From Gammaproteobacteria bacterium (GTDB lineage: Bacteria; Pseudomonadota; Gammaproteobacteria; Xanthomonadales; Wenzhouxiangellaceae), in contig JAHJQV010000023.1 in the NCBI GenBank assembly GCA_018819105.1, forward strand, positions 49,684 to 113,683: a DNA stretch of 64,000 nucleotides. The letters are read 5' to 3'. The notes under the pieces are model-generated. The model worked only from the letters and a program-made list of their open reading frames with translations, had not been told where the DNA came from and made no database searches. Positions 9,063 through 18,100 of the stretch are shown in pieces. The translations under genes and the position numbers were made by a program. How positions within the stretch are numbered: the stretch's first letter is position 1; every line of letters starts with the position of its first letter.

Positions 9063-11507
9063 ATGTTGTACTGCAAAACACGTTTTCTGGCCCTGAGTCT
9101 TTCGCTGCTGACGCTGTCTTTGATGTGGTCTGACCGGGCAACGGCGCAAGCCGCTCAGCCGGTTGCGGCTGCGGTGGATAATCAACTCTCACTGCAGCAG
9201 ATCATGGCCGATCCGCAATGGATCGGACATCCGGTGGAGCAGGCCTGGTGGTCTCCCGACGGTGCGATGATTTACTATCGCCAGCAGCGCTCAGACAGCA
9301 GTCTGCGCGATGTCTACGCGCTTGATCTGCATTCCGGCGGGCGTGCCCAGCGGCTGCCGGATGCGCAGCGGGCAAACATCAATGATCAACAGCCGGTCTT
9401 CGACGACGAGGCACGGCATGCCCTTTATCTGCGTCAGGGTGATGTCTGGCTGTTTGACCGCACAGACGGCAGCCAGCGGCCGCTGACCATGACGGCCGCC
9501 GCCGAACAGCGGCTGCAGTTCAGCGCCGATGGCACGGCAGCGCTGTATCAGCGCGACAACGCCTGGTACATGATGTCACTGGATGATGGAGTCGAGCGGC
9601 TGGCTGCAGATCTGCGCAGCGAAGACGACCCGGATGCCGAACAGGAGCAGGATCTGCTGCAGCAGCGCCAGCTGGACCTGTTTTCGACCCTGCAGAAACT
9701 GCAGCAGCAGCGCGAGGCGCAATCGGCACAGGATAAGGCACTGCATGCCGCCGCCGAACAGGTGGCAGCGCAACCATGGTATCTGGGCGAACAGAATAAG
9801 CTGGTGGGCAGCAGTCTGGCCCCGGATGGCCGCCACATGCTGGTGGTGACGACCAGTGCCACAGCCGATGCCGGCAGGCGCGGCAAGATGCCCGATTATG
9901 TCACCGCATCGGGTTATGTCGATGTGGAGGATGTGCGCACGCGGGTGGGCGCAAACACGCCGTCGGCACAGCAGTTGTGGCTGCTGGATCTGCAGCAGCG
10001 ACAGCAGTATGCGCTGGATCTGTCGGTGTTGCCCGGCATTGACACGGATCCGCTGGCCGATTTGCGCAAGCAGCAGGAGCTGCCGGCGCTGGAAGGTCTG
10101 CGTGATGTCACCGTCACCGGCATGCAATGGCATCCGTCTGGCGGTCAGGTGGCCGTGCAGCTGGAAGCGGTCGATAACAAGGATCGCTGGATTGCCACCG
10201 TGGATTTTTCCACCCGGACCCTGCAGCCCCGGCATCGGCTCACCGATCCGGCCTGGATCAACTGGTCATTCAACGACTTCGGCTGGCTGCCGCAAGGCCA
10301 GGCCACAGCTGCGGTGGAGGTGCTGTGGTATCTGTCGGAAGAATCCGGTTATGCGCATCTGTACACGCTGGCGCTGGATCGCAGCAAGCCGCGACAGCGC
10401 ACCAGTGGTAACTGGGAAGTGTCATCGCCACAGCCGCTGCGCGACGGTTCCGGTTTTTATCTCATTGGCAATCGGGAGCAAGCGGCCGAGTACGAGCTTT
10501 ACCGGCTGCAGTTGAGCGGTGCCGAGCAGCGTTTGACACAGCTCAGTGACCTGGATGGCGTGGAGGGTTTCACCCCGTCGGCAGTCAGTCAGCAGATTCT
10601 GTTGCAGTACTCAGGCAGCTATCTGCCAAGCCAGCTCGCCCTGATTGATGTGGCGGCGGGTACCACCACGCGGCTCACCGATACCCGCACACAGACATTT
10701 GCCGCGCTGCCGTGGCAGCCGCCACAACTGGTGGCCGTGCCGTCGCAGCACGGTGCCGGTCAGCCGATCTGGTCCAAGCTGTATCTGCCGGATTTTGCGC
10801 AACATCAGGGCCGACGTCCGGTGGTGCTGTTTGTCCATGGCGCCGGCTACACGCAGAACACACATTTGCGCTACCCGTATTATTTTCGCGAACAGATGTT
10901 CCACAATCTGCTCACCGCGCGCGGCTATATCGTACTGGACATGGATTACCGCGCCTCGGCCGGGTACGGGCGTGACTGGCGCACGGCGATCTATCGGCAG
11001 ATGGGCCATCCGGAACTGGAGGATCTGCTCGACGGCATTGACTGGCTGGCGGCAAATTATCCGGCCGACCCGCAGCGGGTCGGCGTCTACGGTGGTTCCT
11101 ACGGTGGGTTCATGACGCTGATGGCGATGTTTCGTGCGCCCGACCGCTTCACAGCCGGTGCCGCGCTGCGCCCGGTGACCGACTGGACGGCCTACAATCA
11201 TCCCTACACGTCGAACATCCTCAACACGCCGGAACTGGATCCGCAGGCCTATCGCAGCTCATCGCCGATTGATCACGCCGACGGTCTGCAGGGACATCTG
11301 CTGATCGCCCACGGCATGCTTGATGACAATGTGTTTTACCAGGACTCGGTGCGTCTGGCGCAGCGTCTGATCGAATTGCGCAAGGATCACTGGGAGCTGG
11401 CCAGCTATCCGCTGGAAGCACACGGTTTTGAGCATTCCGACAGCTGGTACGACGAGTACCGGCGGATCCTGTCGCTGTTCGAGCGTACCCTCAATGCGCC
11501 GCGCTGA
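9063..11507 (+). CDS. Exported S9-family peptidase (dipeptidyl-peptidase IV / prolyl oligopeptidase type)
   Basis: Predicted periplasmic serine peptidase cleaving short, probably proline-containing peptides. A signal peptide of about 29 residues ends ATAQA. The first 540 residues are a beta-propeller-like region with Gln-rich segments; the C-terminal 250 form an alpha/beta hydrolase. The nucleophile is S679 in GGSYGGF, the acid is D754 or D755 in HGMLDDNV, and the histidine is H787 in EAHGFEH. The S9B/S9C subtype cannot be fixed by eye. It converges on the deg gene: both stop codons lie in the shared hexamer TGATCA. Confidence 0.92.
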   Translation: MLYCKTRFLALSLSLLTLSLMWSDRATAQAAQPVAAAVDNQLSLQQIMADPQWIGHPVEQAWWSPDGAMIYYRQQRSDSSLRDVYALDLHSGGRAQRLPDAQRANINDQQPVFDDEARHALYLRQGDVWLFDRTDGSQRPLTMTAAAEQRLQFSADGTAALYQRDNAWYMMSLDDGVERLAADLRSEDDPDAEQEQDLLQQRQLDLFSTLQKLQQQREAQSAQDKALHAAAEQVAAQPWYLGEQNKLVGSSLAPDGRHMLVVTTSATADAGRRGKMPDYVTASGYVDVEDVRTRVGANTPSAQQLWLLDLQQRQQYALDLSVLPGIDTDPLADLRKQQELPALEGLRDVTVTGMQWHPSGGQVAVQLEAVDNKDRWIATVDFSTRTLQPRHRLTDPAWINWSFNDFGWLPQGQATAAVEVLWYLSEESGYAHLYTLALDRSKPRQRTSGNWEVSSPQPLRDGSGFYLIGNREQAAEYELYRLQLSGAEQRLTQLSDLDGVEGFTPSAVSQQILLQYSGSYLPSQLALIDVAAGTTTRLTDTRTQTFAALPWQPPQLVAVPSQHGAGQPIWSKLYLPDFAQHQGRRPVVLFVHGAGYTQNTHLRYPYYFREQMFHNLLTARGYIVLDMDYRASAGYGRDWRTAIYRQMGHPELEDLLDGIDWLAANYPADPQRVGVYGGSYGGFMTLMAMFRAPDRFTAGAALRPVTDWTAYNHPYTSNILNTPELDPQAYRSSSPIDHADGLQGHLLIAHGMLDDNVFYQDSVRLAQRLIELRKDHWELASYPLEAHGFEHSDSWYDEYRRILSLFERTLNAPR

Positions 11508-12878
11508 TCATTCCAGCACCACGCGATAGCCGCGCCGGCCACGCTGGATCTGCAGTTCGATCGGGCGACTCTGGTCCACCTGCTCGGCGATCCGGCGCAG
11601 GCTGGGCATGTCCACCACGCGCACCCGATTCAGGCCGGTGATGACATCGCCTGGTCGCAGACCGATCTCGAAATTGCGGCTGCCGGGCTCCACCTCCTCG
11701 ATCAGCACACCAATGCTGCCACTGCGCTCGGAGAGATCGTCCAGGGTCAGTCCGCGCAACAGTCGGTGCAGTTCATCACCGGGCACATGGCGGTTGTCGG
11801 GAATCGCCGTGGTTACAGTAATACGGCGCGGTTTGCCGTCGCGCAGCAGCTGCAGGCTGATGCGTTCACCCAGCGGTGTCAGGCCCTCTATGTTGTGAAA
11901 CATCTGGCCGTTGCTGACCGGCTTGTCGTCGGCCTGCACAATGATGTCGCCAACCTTGAGCCCGGCCTGCTGCGCCGGTGAATTGGCAAACACGCGTTTG
12001 ATCAGCACCCCATTGCGGTTGTCCAGCCCGAAGCTGTCGGCCAGTTCGCTGGTCAGATCCTGTACCTCAACGCCGATGCGGCCACGTCTGACCACGCCAT
12101 TGGCGACCAGCTGCTCCATGACCAGCGCCGCCATGTCGATGGGAATGGCAAAGCCGATGCCGACATTGCCGCCGCTGGGGGTGAAGATGGCGGTATTGAT
12201 GCCAACCAGCTCACCGCGCAGATTGATCAGTGCGCCACCGGAATTGCCCGGATTGATGGACGCATCGGTCTGGATGAAATTCTGGAACTCCAGCCGGTTC
12301 AGCGCCGCCCGTCCCAGTGCCGAGACGATGCCGGATGTCACCGTCTGTCCCAGTCCAAACGGGTTGCCCACGGCGACCACGAAGTCACCGACCTTGAGTT
12401 CGACCGCAGTCTGCATGGGCAGCGCCTGCAGGGTTTCACCGGCGGGATCGATACGGATCACGGCGACGTCGGTGGCCTCATCACTGCCCACCAGTTCGGC
12501 ACTGAAGCTGCGGCCGTCGTTGAGGTTGACGGCAATGTCGTCGGCCGCATTGACGACATGGTGATTGGTCAGGATCAGGCCGCGCTCGGCATCGACGATG
12601 ACGCCGGAACCGAGACTGCGGGAAACCCGCTCGCGGGGGATGTTGGGCAGATCAAAGAAGCGCCGGAAGAACGGGTCGTTGGCGAACGGGCTTTGCACCT
12701 GCACCCTGGTTTCAGTGTAAATATTAACCACCGAGGGGGTGACCTGCTCCAGCACCGGAGCCAGTGACGGCAAGGGCTGGCCGTCGACGCTGGCAGGCAG
12801 GGCGGCATGGCTGCCGCCGGGCAAGGCGCTGGCCAGCACAAACAGCGTGCAGAGGGTGAAGCTGAAGATGGCTCTCAT
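11508..12878 (-). CDS. Periplasmic Deg/HtrA serine protease with two PDZ domains
   Basis: DegQ/DegP-type quality-control protease, 456 residues, with a signal peptide of about 25 residues. The catalytic triad reads H107 (LTNHHVV), D137 (EATDVAVI) and S213 (GNSGG). Two PDZ domains follow (about 275-365 and 380-450), the first with GVLIKRVFANSPAQQAGLKVGD. The short LA loop is more DegQ/DegS-like than DegP-like. It probably degrades misfolded envelope proteins. I do not assign a specific deg paralogue name. Confidence 0.93.
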   Translation of the reverse strand: MRAIFSFTLCTLFVLASALPGGSHAALPASVDGQPLPSLAPVLEQVTPSVVNIYTETRVQVQSPFANDPFFRRFFDLPNIPRERVSRSLGSGVIVDAERGLILTNHHVVNAADDIAVNLNDGRSFSAELVGSDEATDVAVIRIDPAGETLQALPMQTAVELKVGDFVVAVGNPFGLGQTVTSGIVSALGRAALNRLEFQNFIQTDASINPGNSGGALINLRGELVGINTAIFTPSGGNVGIGFAIPIDMAALVMEQLVANGVVRRGRIGVEVQDLTSELADSFGLDNRNGVLIKRVFANSPAQQAGLKVGDIIVQADDKPVSNGQMFHNIEGLTPLGERISLQLLRDGKPRRITVTTAIPDNRHVPGDELHRLLRGLTLDDLSERSGSIGVLIEEVEPGSRNFEIGLRPGDVITGLNRVRVVDMPSLRRIAEQVDQSRPIELQIQRGRRGYRVVLE

Positions 12879-13193
12879 GGTTCGGTTCCAGTTGCTTTGA
12901 CTGTCGATGGCCCCGGCAGTGGTCGCCGGACGTGCTTTGCTGTGACCGACTGTGCCGGAGCTGGTTCAGCCACGGCATGGCGGGATGCGGACAAAGCTCG
13001 GCACACGGCGCATCGTTGTGAGCGTATAGTTGAGGACATGCAGGCAAAATCCAAACAGGCCACGGCCACCTGTGCTGTGTTCCGGAGATGCAACGGCAGG
13101 TATGGGCAGACAGCGGGCAATTGTCACGACGCTGTCATCTGCAGCGGCTAATGTGTTGCGGGATGTTAAATTGCTTGCAATTCCTGCAGAAAT
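12879..13193. other. Intergenic region between divergent deg and HNH genes
   Basis: About 315 bases that should hold the divergent promoters. No convincing gene, hairpin or strong sigma70 hexamer pair was seen; weak frames on both strands are not supported. Confidence 0.5.
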
Positions 13194-13874
13194 ATGGAAC
13201 ATATGCTTATGCAATGCGCTAGTGAACACAATATGTTGTGTCATGACGATACGCATACACCCGTCAGACAGAACCTCAACCAGCAGGTTTTGCGCACTGA
13301 TGTCTCCGGCATGCCGCTGGAATGGATCAACTACCAGGAAGCCGTGCGGCTGATCTGCCTCGATCGCATCGCCTATTCGCTGGGTGGCATCATCTACACG
13401 CTGCACGGTGGCATCAACGCGCTCAGTGGTCGCCAGAGCACGCTGGATGTCAACGCCATTCTGGCCACCAACGGCCAGCACCCGGTCAGCCATCTGTTTG
13501 CCAAAGGCTACACCCCGCCGTTGAGCAATCGTGCCCTGTTCCGCCGCGATCAGAACATCTGTCTGTACTGCGGCCAGCAGTTTCTGGACCGCGATCTGTC
13601 CCGCGATCACGTCAAGCCGGTGAGCCAGGGCGGCCGCGATGTCTGGTCCAACGTGGTGACCTCGTGCAAACGCTGCAACAATCACAAAGCCGGTCACACC
13701 CCGGAGCAGGCCGGCATGCAACTGCTGGCGATCCCGTTCGTGCCCACGCATGCGGAGTTCGTTTACCTGCAGGGGCGCCGCATTCTTGCCGACCAGATGG
13801 AGTTTCTGCTCAGTCACTTTCCACGCAACAGTCGTCTGCGCGAACGTTTGCAACTGCAAGCCACGAAACGCTGA
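13194..13874 (+). CDS. HNH endonuclease family protein
   Basis: 226-residue protein with a C-terminal HNH nuclease fold. A treble-clef zinc site is formed by CLYCGQ (near residue 123) and CKRCNNHK (near 160), with SRDHVKPVSQGG and WSNVV between them supplying the catalytic histidine and asparagine. Such proteins are common single-copy genes in Proteobacteria and are not necessarily mobile. No strong ribosome site precedes the ATG, so the start is uncertain; a second ATG lies a few codons downstream. It is followed after four bases by the exonuclease gene, suggesting a DNA-repair pair. Confidence 0.85.
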   Translation: MEHMLMQCASEHNMLCHDDTHTPVRQNLNQQVLRTDVSGMPLEWINYQEAVRLICLDRIAYSLGGIIYTLHGGINALSGRQSTLDVNAILATNGQHPVSHLFAKGYTPPLSNRALFRRDQNICLYCGQQFLDRDLSRDHVKPVSQGGRDVWSNVVTSCKRCNNHKAGHTPEQAGMQLLAIPFVPTHAEFVYLQGRRILADQMEFLLSHFPRNSRLRERLQLQATKR

Positions 13875-13878
13875 ACCG

Positions 13879-14772
13879 GTGCCGGTCAACGCCACCTCAC
13901 AGACGCTGTATCTGGTTGATGCCAGCATTTATATCTTCCGTGCCTGGTATTCGGTGCCGCCGGAATTCAGCAATGCAGCCGGTGAGCCGACCAATGCCGT
14001 GTACGGCTTTGCCGGCTTTCTTTGTGATCTGCTGGAAACCCAGCAACCGGCGCATATCGCCATCGCCTTCGATGAGGCACTGGAAAGCTCCTATCGCAAT
14101 GACATCTATCCAGCCTACAAAGCCAACCGGGAACCGGCGCCGGAGCAGTTGCTGCGCCAGTTTGCCTGGTGCCGGCAGATCGCCGAACTGCTGGGCATAC
14201 CCTGCTACAGCGACAAGCGCTATGAGGCCGATGATCTGATCGCCAGTATGGCCCTGCAGGGTCGCGCCAGCGATCTGCGCATCAACGTCATCTCCGCCGA
14301 CAAGGATCTGACGCAGATCATCCGCGAGCACGATCACTGGTGGGATTTTGCCCGCAACGTGCGGCTGGATCGTGCCGCAGTGAAGCAGAAATTCGGCGTG
14401 TTTCCGGAGCAGATTGCCGACTATCTCGCCCTGGCTGGCGATGCGGTCGACAACATCCCGGGCATACCCGGCATCGGTCCAAAAACCGCAGCGGCGCTGC
14501 TCGCTCATTTCATCACTCTGGAGGCCCTGCTGGAACGCATGGACGAGGTGGCCTGGCTGTCGCTGCGTGGTGCGAAGGGCATTCACGGCAAGCTGACGCG
14601 GCATGCCGATGCAGCACGGCTGGCCCGGCAGCTGACCGGCTGTCACGAGCAGGCACTGCCGGGGCAGGTCAATCTGCAACGCAGCCGTGGCGATGGCAGT
14701 GGCATGGAGCGGTTTTTTGATGAACTGGGCTTCGGTCGCATGCTGCGGGCACGCTGCCAGGCGTTGGTTTAG
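13879..14772 (+). CDS. 5'-3' exonuclease/flap endonuclease, Xni (ExoIX)-like
   Basis: 297 residues resembling the isolated 5'-nuclease domain of DNA polymerase I. Acidic metal-binding motifs are visible in LYLVDASIYIFRAW, IAFDEALESSYRNDIYPAYKANR, YEADDLIASMA and ISADKDLTQII, followed by a helix-hairpin-helix segment GDAVDNIPGIPGIGPKTAAALL. The GTG start is chosen because the domain begins immediately after it and it lies four bases after the HNH stop; the longer frame overlaps the HNH gene. It probably acts on flaps or RNA primers in repair or replication. Confidence 0.88.
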   Translation: MPVNATSQTLYLVDASIYIFRAWYSVPPEFSNAAGEPTNAVYGFAGFLCDLLETQQPAHIAIAFDEALESSYRNDIYPAYKANREPAPEQLLRQFAWCRQIAELLGIPCYSDKRYEADDLIASMALQGRASDLRINVISADKDLTQIIREHDHWWDFARNVRLDRAAVKQKFGVFPEQIADYLALAGDAVDNIPGIPGIGPKTAAALLAHFITLEALLERMDEVAWLSLRGAKGIHGKLTRHADAARLARQLTGCHEQALPGQVNLQRSRGDGSGMERFFDELGFGRMLRARCQALV

Positions 14773-14857
14773 GGTTGCGCCGATTCAAGCCCAGGGCTGA
14801 CAACCAGGCCCTGCATTTCGCAATATCCGGATTACGCACAGTTCACACGCCGTCAAT

Positions 14858-14906
14858 TTGATCTGAGTCAATTCAGGTTGACACCAGTCACGCTAGGCTT
14901 TTGCTT
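14858..14906 (+). promoter_or_regulatory. FNR-like box and putative bchE promoter
   Basis: TTGATCTGAGTCAA at 14858-14871 matches the FNR/Anr consensus TTGAT-N4-ATCAA at nine of ten defined positions. Its centre is 41.5 bases upstream of position 14906. A weak -10 (TAGGCT, 14894-14899) would place transcription start at exactly that base, which is class II FNR activation geometry. A perfect -35 TTGACA also occurs at 14878-14883 but has no good -10 at normal spacing. The bchE ATG is at 14929. Confidence 0.6.
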
Positions 14907-14928
14907 ACCAACAAGTCAGGAGCCCAGC

Positions 14929-16581
14929 ATGCGCATCGTATTCATTCATCCGAACTATCATTCCGGTGGTGCCGAGATCGCCGGCACCTGGCCGCCGGCA
15001 TGGGTGGCCTATCTGGCCGGAGCGCTGCGTGATGCCGGTTTTGCTGATGTGCACTTCATCGATGCCATGACCGATGATCTGTCCGAGGACGAGCTGCGTG
15101 CCAGGCTCGCAGCGCTGCAGCCCGACATTGTTGGCAGCACAGCCATCACGCCATCGATCTATATTGCCGAGCGCACACTGCAACTGGCGCAGGAAGTGTG
15201 TCCACAGGTGATCACCATACTGGGCGGGGTGCATGCCACCTTCATGTACAAACAGGTGCTTACGGAAGCGCCCTGGATTGACGCCATTGTGCGCGGTGAG
15301 GGCGAGGAGATCATTGTTGATCTGGTGAAGGCGATCGCAGATGGACGCTGGCCGCAGAAACGCCATACCATCAAAGGCATTGCCTATCGCAGTGGCCGCG
15401 AGATCGTCGCCACACCGGCGGCACCGACAGTGAAAAACCTGGACGGCATCAACCCGGACTGGAATGTGCTGGACTGGGAAAAATACAAATACGTGCCGCT
15501 GAACAAGCGCGTGGCGATTCCGAACATGGCACGCGGCTGCCCATTCACCTGTTCATTCTGCTCGCAGTGGAAATTCTGGCGCGATTACCGCGTGCGTGAT
15601 CCGAAAAAAGTGGTCGATGAAATCGAAAACCTGGTCACCGAGCACGGGGTGGGGTTCTTCATCCTCGCAGACGAGGAGCCCACCATTAATCGCAAGAAGT
15701 TCAATGAGTTCTGCGATGAACTGATCGCCCGTGGACTGCCGGACAAGGTGCAGTGGGGCATCAATACCCGGGTCACCGACATCCTGCGTGATGAACACAA
15801 TCTCAAACGCTGGCGCGAGGCAGGGCTGGTGCATGTGTCGCTGGGCACCGAGGCGGCGGCGCAGATGAAACTGGATCTGTTCAACAAGGAAACCCGTGTC
15901 GATGACAACCGGCGCGCCATTGAGCTGCTTAAGCAGGCCGACATTTTTGTTGAAGCCCAGTTCATCGTCGGGCTGGAAAACGAAACCGCCGAAACCCTGG
16001 AAGAGACCTATCGCTTTGCCCGCGAGTGGGATCCGGATCTGGCCAACTGGTCCATGTACACGCCGTGGCCGTTCACACCACTGTTCCAGGAACTCGGTGA
16101 CAAGGTCGAGGTGTTCGATTTTTCCAAGTACAACTTTGTCACCCCGATCATGAAGCCTGCGGCGATGGAGCGCGGTGAGCTGCTGGATCGGGTGATGAAC
16201 AACTACCGCCGTTTCTACATGATCAAAGCGCTGTTTCATTACCCCTGGCGCGGTACCGGCTATCGCCGGCGTTACCTGCTCGGCTGTCTCAAGGCCTTCC
16301 TCAAGGCCGGTTTCCAGCGCACTTTCTACGATCTGGGCAAGGTCGGATACTGGGGGCCACAGACGCGCAAGAAAGTCGATTTCCACTTTGATGCTTCCAG
16401 AACCATCGCGCAGGCGCAGATGGATGACTGGGCAGTAGCCAGAGAACGAGCGGTGGCACGCAAGCAGCAGCTGCGGCGGGAAAAACAGCAGCAGTCAGAG
16501 GCGATCCCGATCAAGGTCTGCGGCGGTGGCCCGGCCAGCGGTGATGATTTTGTCCGCAGCGTGACCGACCAGACGCACTGA
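14929..16581 (+). CDS. bchE: BchE, anaerobic Mg-protoporphyrin IX monomethyl ester oxidative cyclase
   Basis: Cobalamin-dependent radical-SAM enzyme that forms the isocyclic E ring of (bacterio)chlorophylls without oxygen. The 550-residue length fits BchE. Residues 1-140 form the B12-binding domain ([27 protein letters not shown]). The radical-SAM cluster is C204-x3-C208-x2-C211 in [13 protein letters not shown]. Strongly BchE-like blocks follow: [40 protein letters not shown] and [13 protein letters not shown]. The ATG is preceded by AGGAG with a six-base spacer; a TTG 17 codons earlier lacks support. The next gene is bchJ, the order I recall from purple bacterial photosynthesis clusters, yet no other bch, puf or crt gene is here. 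Confidence 0.93.
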   Translation: MRIVFIHPNYHSGGAEIAGTWPPAWVAYLAGALRDAGFADVHFIDAMTDDLSEDELRARLAALQPDIVGSTAITPSIYIAERTLQLAQEVCPQVITILGGVHATFMYKQVLTEAPWIDAIVRGEGEEIIVDLVKAIADGRWPQKRHTIKGIAYRSGREIVATPAAPTVKNLDGINPDWNVLDWEKYKYVPLNKRVAIPNMARGCPFTCSFCSQWKFWRDYRVRDPKKVVDEIENLVTEHGVGFFILADEEPTINRKKFNEFCDELIARGLPDKVQWGINTRVTDILRDEHNLKRWREAGLVHVSLGTEAAAQMKLDLFNKETRVDDNRRAIELLKQADIFVEAQFIVGLENETAETLEETYRFAREWDPDLANWSMYTPWPFTPLFQELGDKVEVFDFSKYNFVTPIMKPAAMERGELLDRVMNNYRRFYMIKALFHYPWRGTGYRRRYLLGCLKAFLKAGFQRTFYDLGKVGYWGPQTRKKVDFHFDASRTIAQAQMDDWAVARERAVARKQQLRREKQQQSEAIPIKVCGGGPASGDDFVRSVTDQTH

Positions 16582-16588
16582 GTCGATC

Positions 16589-17296
16589 ATGTTCACTGAT
16601 GCAGACAGCGTGCGCTGCACACAGCAGCAGGCCGCTGCTTATACGGCAGGTGACCGGCAGCAGCCAGCGCCGCTTTGCACTGATGAGATGAGCGCACCAG
16701 CGCTGATTGGTCCCAACGCCATCACCCAGTTGCAACGGGTGTTGCAGCAGCAGTTGGGCTGGTCGGACACACAGAGGATATTCGCTGCGGCCGGCTTGGC
16801 GCACCATCTGCAACAGGCACCGGAAAGCATGGTGGACGAACGCGAAGTGGCGCGGCTGCATAGACAGGTCAGACGGCACTGTGTGCCATGGCAGGCGCGT
16901 GAGATCATGCGCCTTGCTGGCGACCGCACCGGTGCCTACATACTCGCCAATCGCATACCCAAACCGGTGGTGTGGCTGTTGCGGCACATGCCCGCTGCCT
17001 GGTCGGTGCCGGTGCTGATGCGTGCCATCCGTCGACATGCCTGGACGTTTGTCGGCTCAGGCGATTTCCGTATGGGCCGGCAGCATGGTACCAGCCAGCT
17101 GATCATTGCTGCGATCCGGGCCAACCCGGTGGTGGCGCTGGACACAGCCGATCAGCCGATCTGTCACTGGCACGCGGCGGTGTTTCAGCGTCTGTTTCGC
17201 GAACTCATCACTGATGCCACCACGGTCAGCGAAACGCGCTGCTGTGCGGCAGGCGATGAGCTGTGTGAATTCAGGATTCAGCTGCGGGTAATGTGA
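16589..17296 (+). CDS. bchJ: BchJ-like V4R-domain protein (bacteriochlorophyll 4-vinyl reductase-related)
   Basis: 235-residue protein with a C-terminal V4R domain, beginning seven bases after bchE. After a variable first 35 residues the family pattern IGPNAITQLQRVL opens the domain; the end holds CHWHAAVFQRLFRELI and ETRCCAAGDELCEFRIQL, the cysteine-containing V4R signature. BchJ was named a divinyl reductase but is better regarded as a carrier or accessory factor for chlorophyll intermediates. The assignment rests on the family pattern and on tight coupling to bchE. Its 3' end overlaps the convergent membrane-protein gene by 19 bases. Confidence 0.85.
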   Translation: MFTDADSVRCTQQQAAAYTAGDRQQPAPLCTDEMSAPALIGPNAITQLQRVLQQQLGWSDTQRIFAAAGLAHHLQQAPESMVDEREVARLHRQVRRHCVPWQAREIMRLAGDRTGAYILANRIPKPVVWLLRHMPAAWSVPVLMRAIRRHAWTFVGSGDFRMGRQHGTSQLIIAAIRANPVVALDTADQPICHWHAAVFQRLFRELITDATTVSETRCCAAGDELCEFRIQLRVM

Positions 17297-17793
17297 TGCA
17301 GGCGATCCAGCAGAATCTGCGGCTGTTCCAGACTCAAGAGAATTTCATCGCCGTTGAGCATGGGTAATCTGAGCACTTTTGACGCCGTAACCAGACAGAA
17401 CATTTTCTGCTTCTGTTGACCGCGGTAATAACCGGCATTGAATCCACCCGGCAGGGAATAACCGTTGGTGCGCCATTTTGGCCTTGCCGCCGGTTGCTCC
17501 TGCAGATCGAGCACTTTGGCCTGCTCCAGATTGATCTCGCGTATGTTGACCTGATGGGTGTACATGGCGGCCTTGATCTGCAATGTTTCGCCTTCCAGCG
17601 CGACACCCCGACGCAGACAGGCCAGACCGATCAGAAACATGATCACCGCCACCGGCCAGGCAACCTTCCAGGTCAGCTGCTGGTCATTGACGGTGATCAC
17701 GGTCATGCTCACCAGACCGACCGGCACCAGCACGAACAACACCATGATGAATATCTGTGTGGCTTTGCTCAATGGTGCGATTTCATACTGCAT
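17278..17793 (-). CDS. PH-domain-like membrane protein of unknown function
   Basis: 171 residues: two adjacent hydrophobic segments (about 13-32 and 42-60), then a soluble domain with ALEGETLQIKAAMYTHQV and REINLEQAKVLDL, resembling bacterial PH-like domains. It lies 109 bases downstream of the RHH gene on the same strand and may belong to the SPFH operon. Function is unknown; a membrane-associated role with the SPFH protein is inference. Confidence 0.7.
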   Translation of the reverse strand: MQYEIAPLSKATQIFIMVLFVLVPVGLVSMTVITVNDQQLTWKVAWPVAVIMFLIGLACLRRGVALEGETLQIKAAMYTHQVNIREINLEQAKVLDLQEQPAARPKWRTNGYSLPGGFNAGYYRGQQKQKMFCLVTASKVLRLPMLNGDEILLSLEQPQILLDRLHHITRS

Positions 17794-17902
17794 TGTGCTG
17801 CTCCCCGATCAATGAATACCCCGGCTGCGCTACAGCCGTGGCAGTAGCCCGGCTGTGTTGTTGTCTGGCTAAGATAGCACTGATCACAGCAGGAATCACT
17901 AA

Positions 17903-18097
17903 TTATTCACTATTGTGTTCTGATTCAACCACGGGTTCCGGCGCGTCCGTGTGCAATCGGCCGGATCGGCGCAGGGCCTCGCGCAGCACCCATTCGATCT
18001 GGCCGTTCAGTGAGCGCAGATCGTCATCTGCCCAGCGCTGCATGGCCTGCAGCACCGGAGCACTGATGCGAAGTGCAAACGGTTTCCGTGCCGCCAC
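17903..18097 (-). CDS. Arc-type ribbon-helix-helix protein
   Basis: 64 residues with the ribbon KPFALRISAP near the N-terminus, then two helices (VLQAMQRWADDD and LNGQIEWVLREALRRSG), matching the Arc-like RHH fold seen as small DNA-binding partners of SPFH genes. It starts three bases after the SPFH stop codon, so it is co-expressed. The double TGATATCA palindrome over the operon promoter is a likely target for autorepression (inference). Confidence 0.82.
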   Translation of the reverse strand: MAARKPFALRISAPVLQAMQRWADDDLRSLNGQIEWVLREALRRSGRLHTDAPEPVVESEHNSE

Positions 18098-18100
18098 GGT

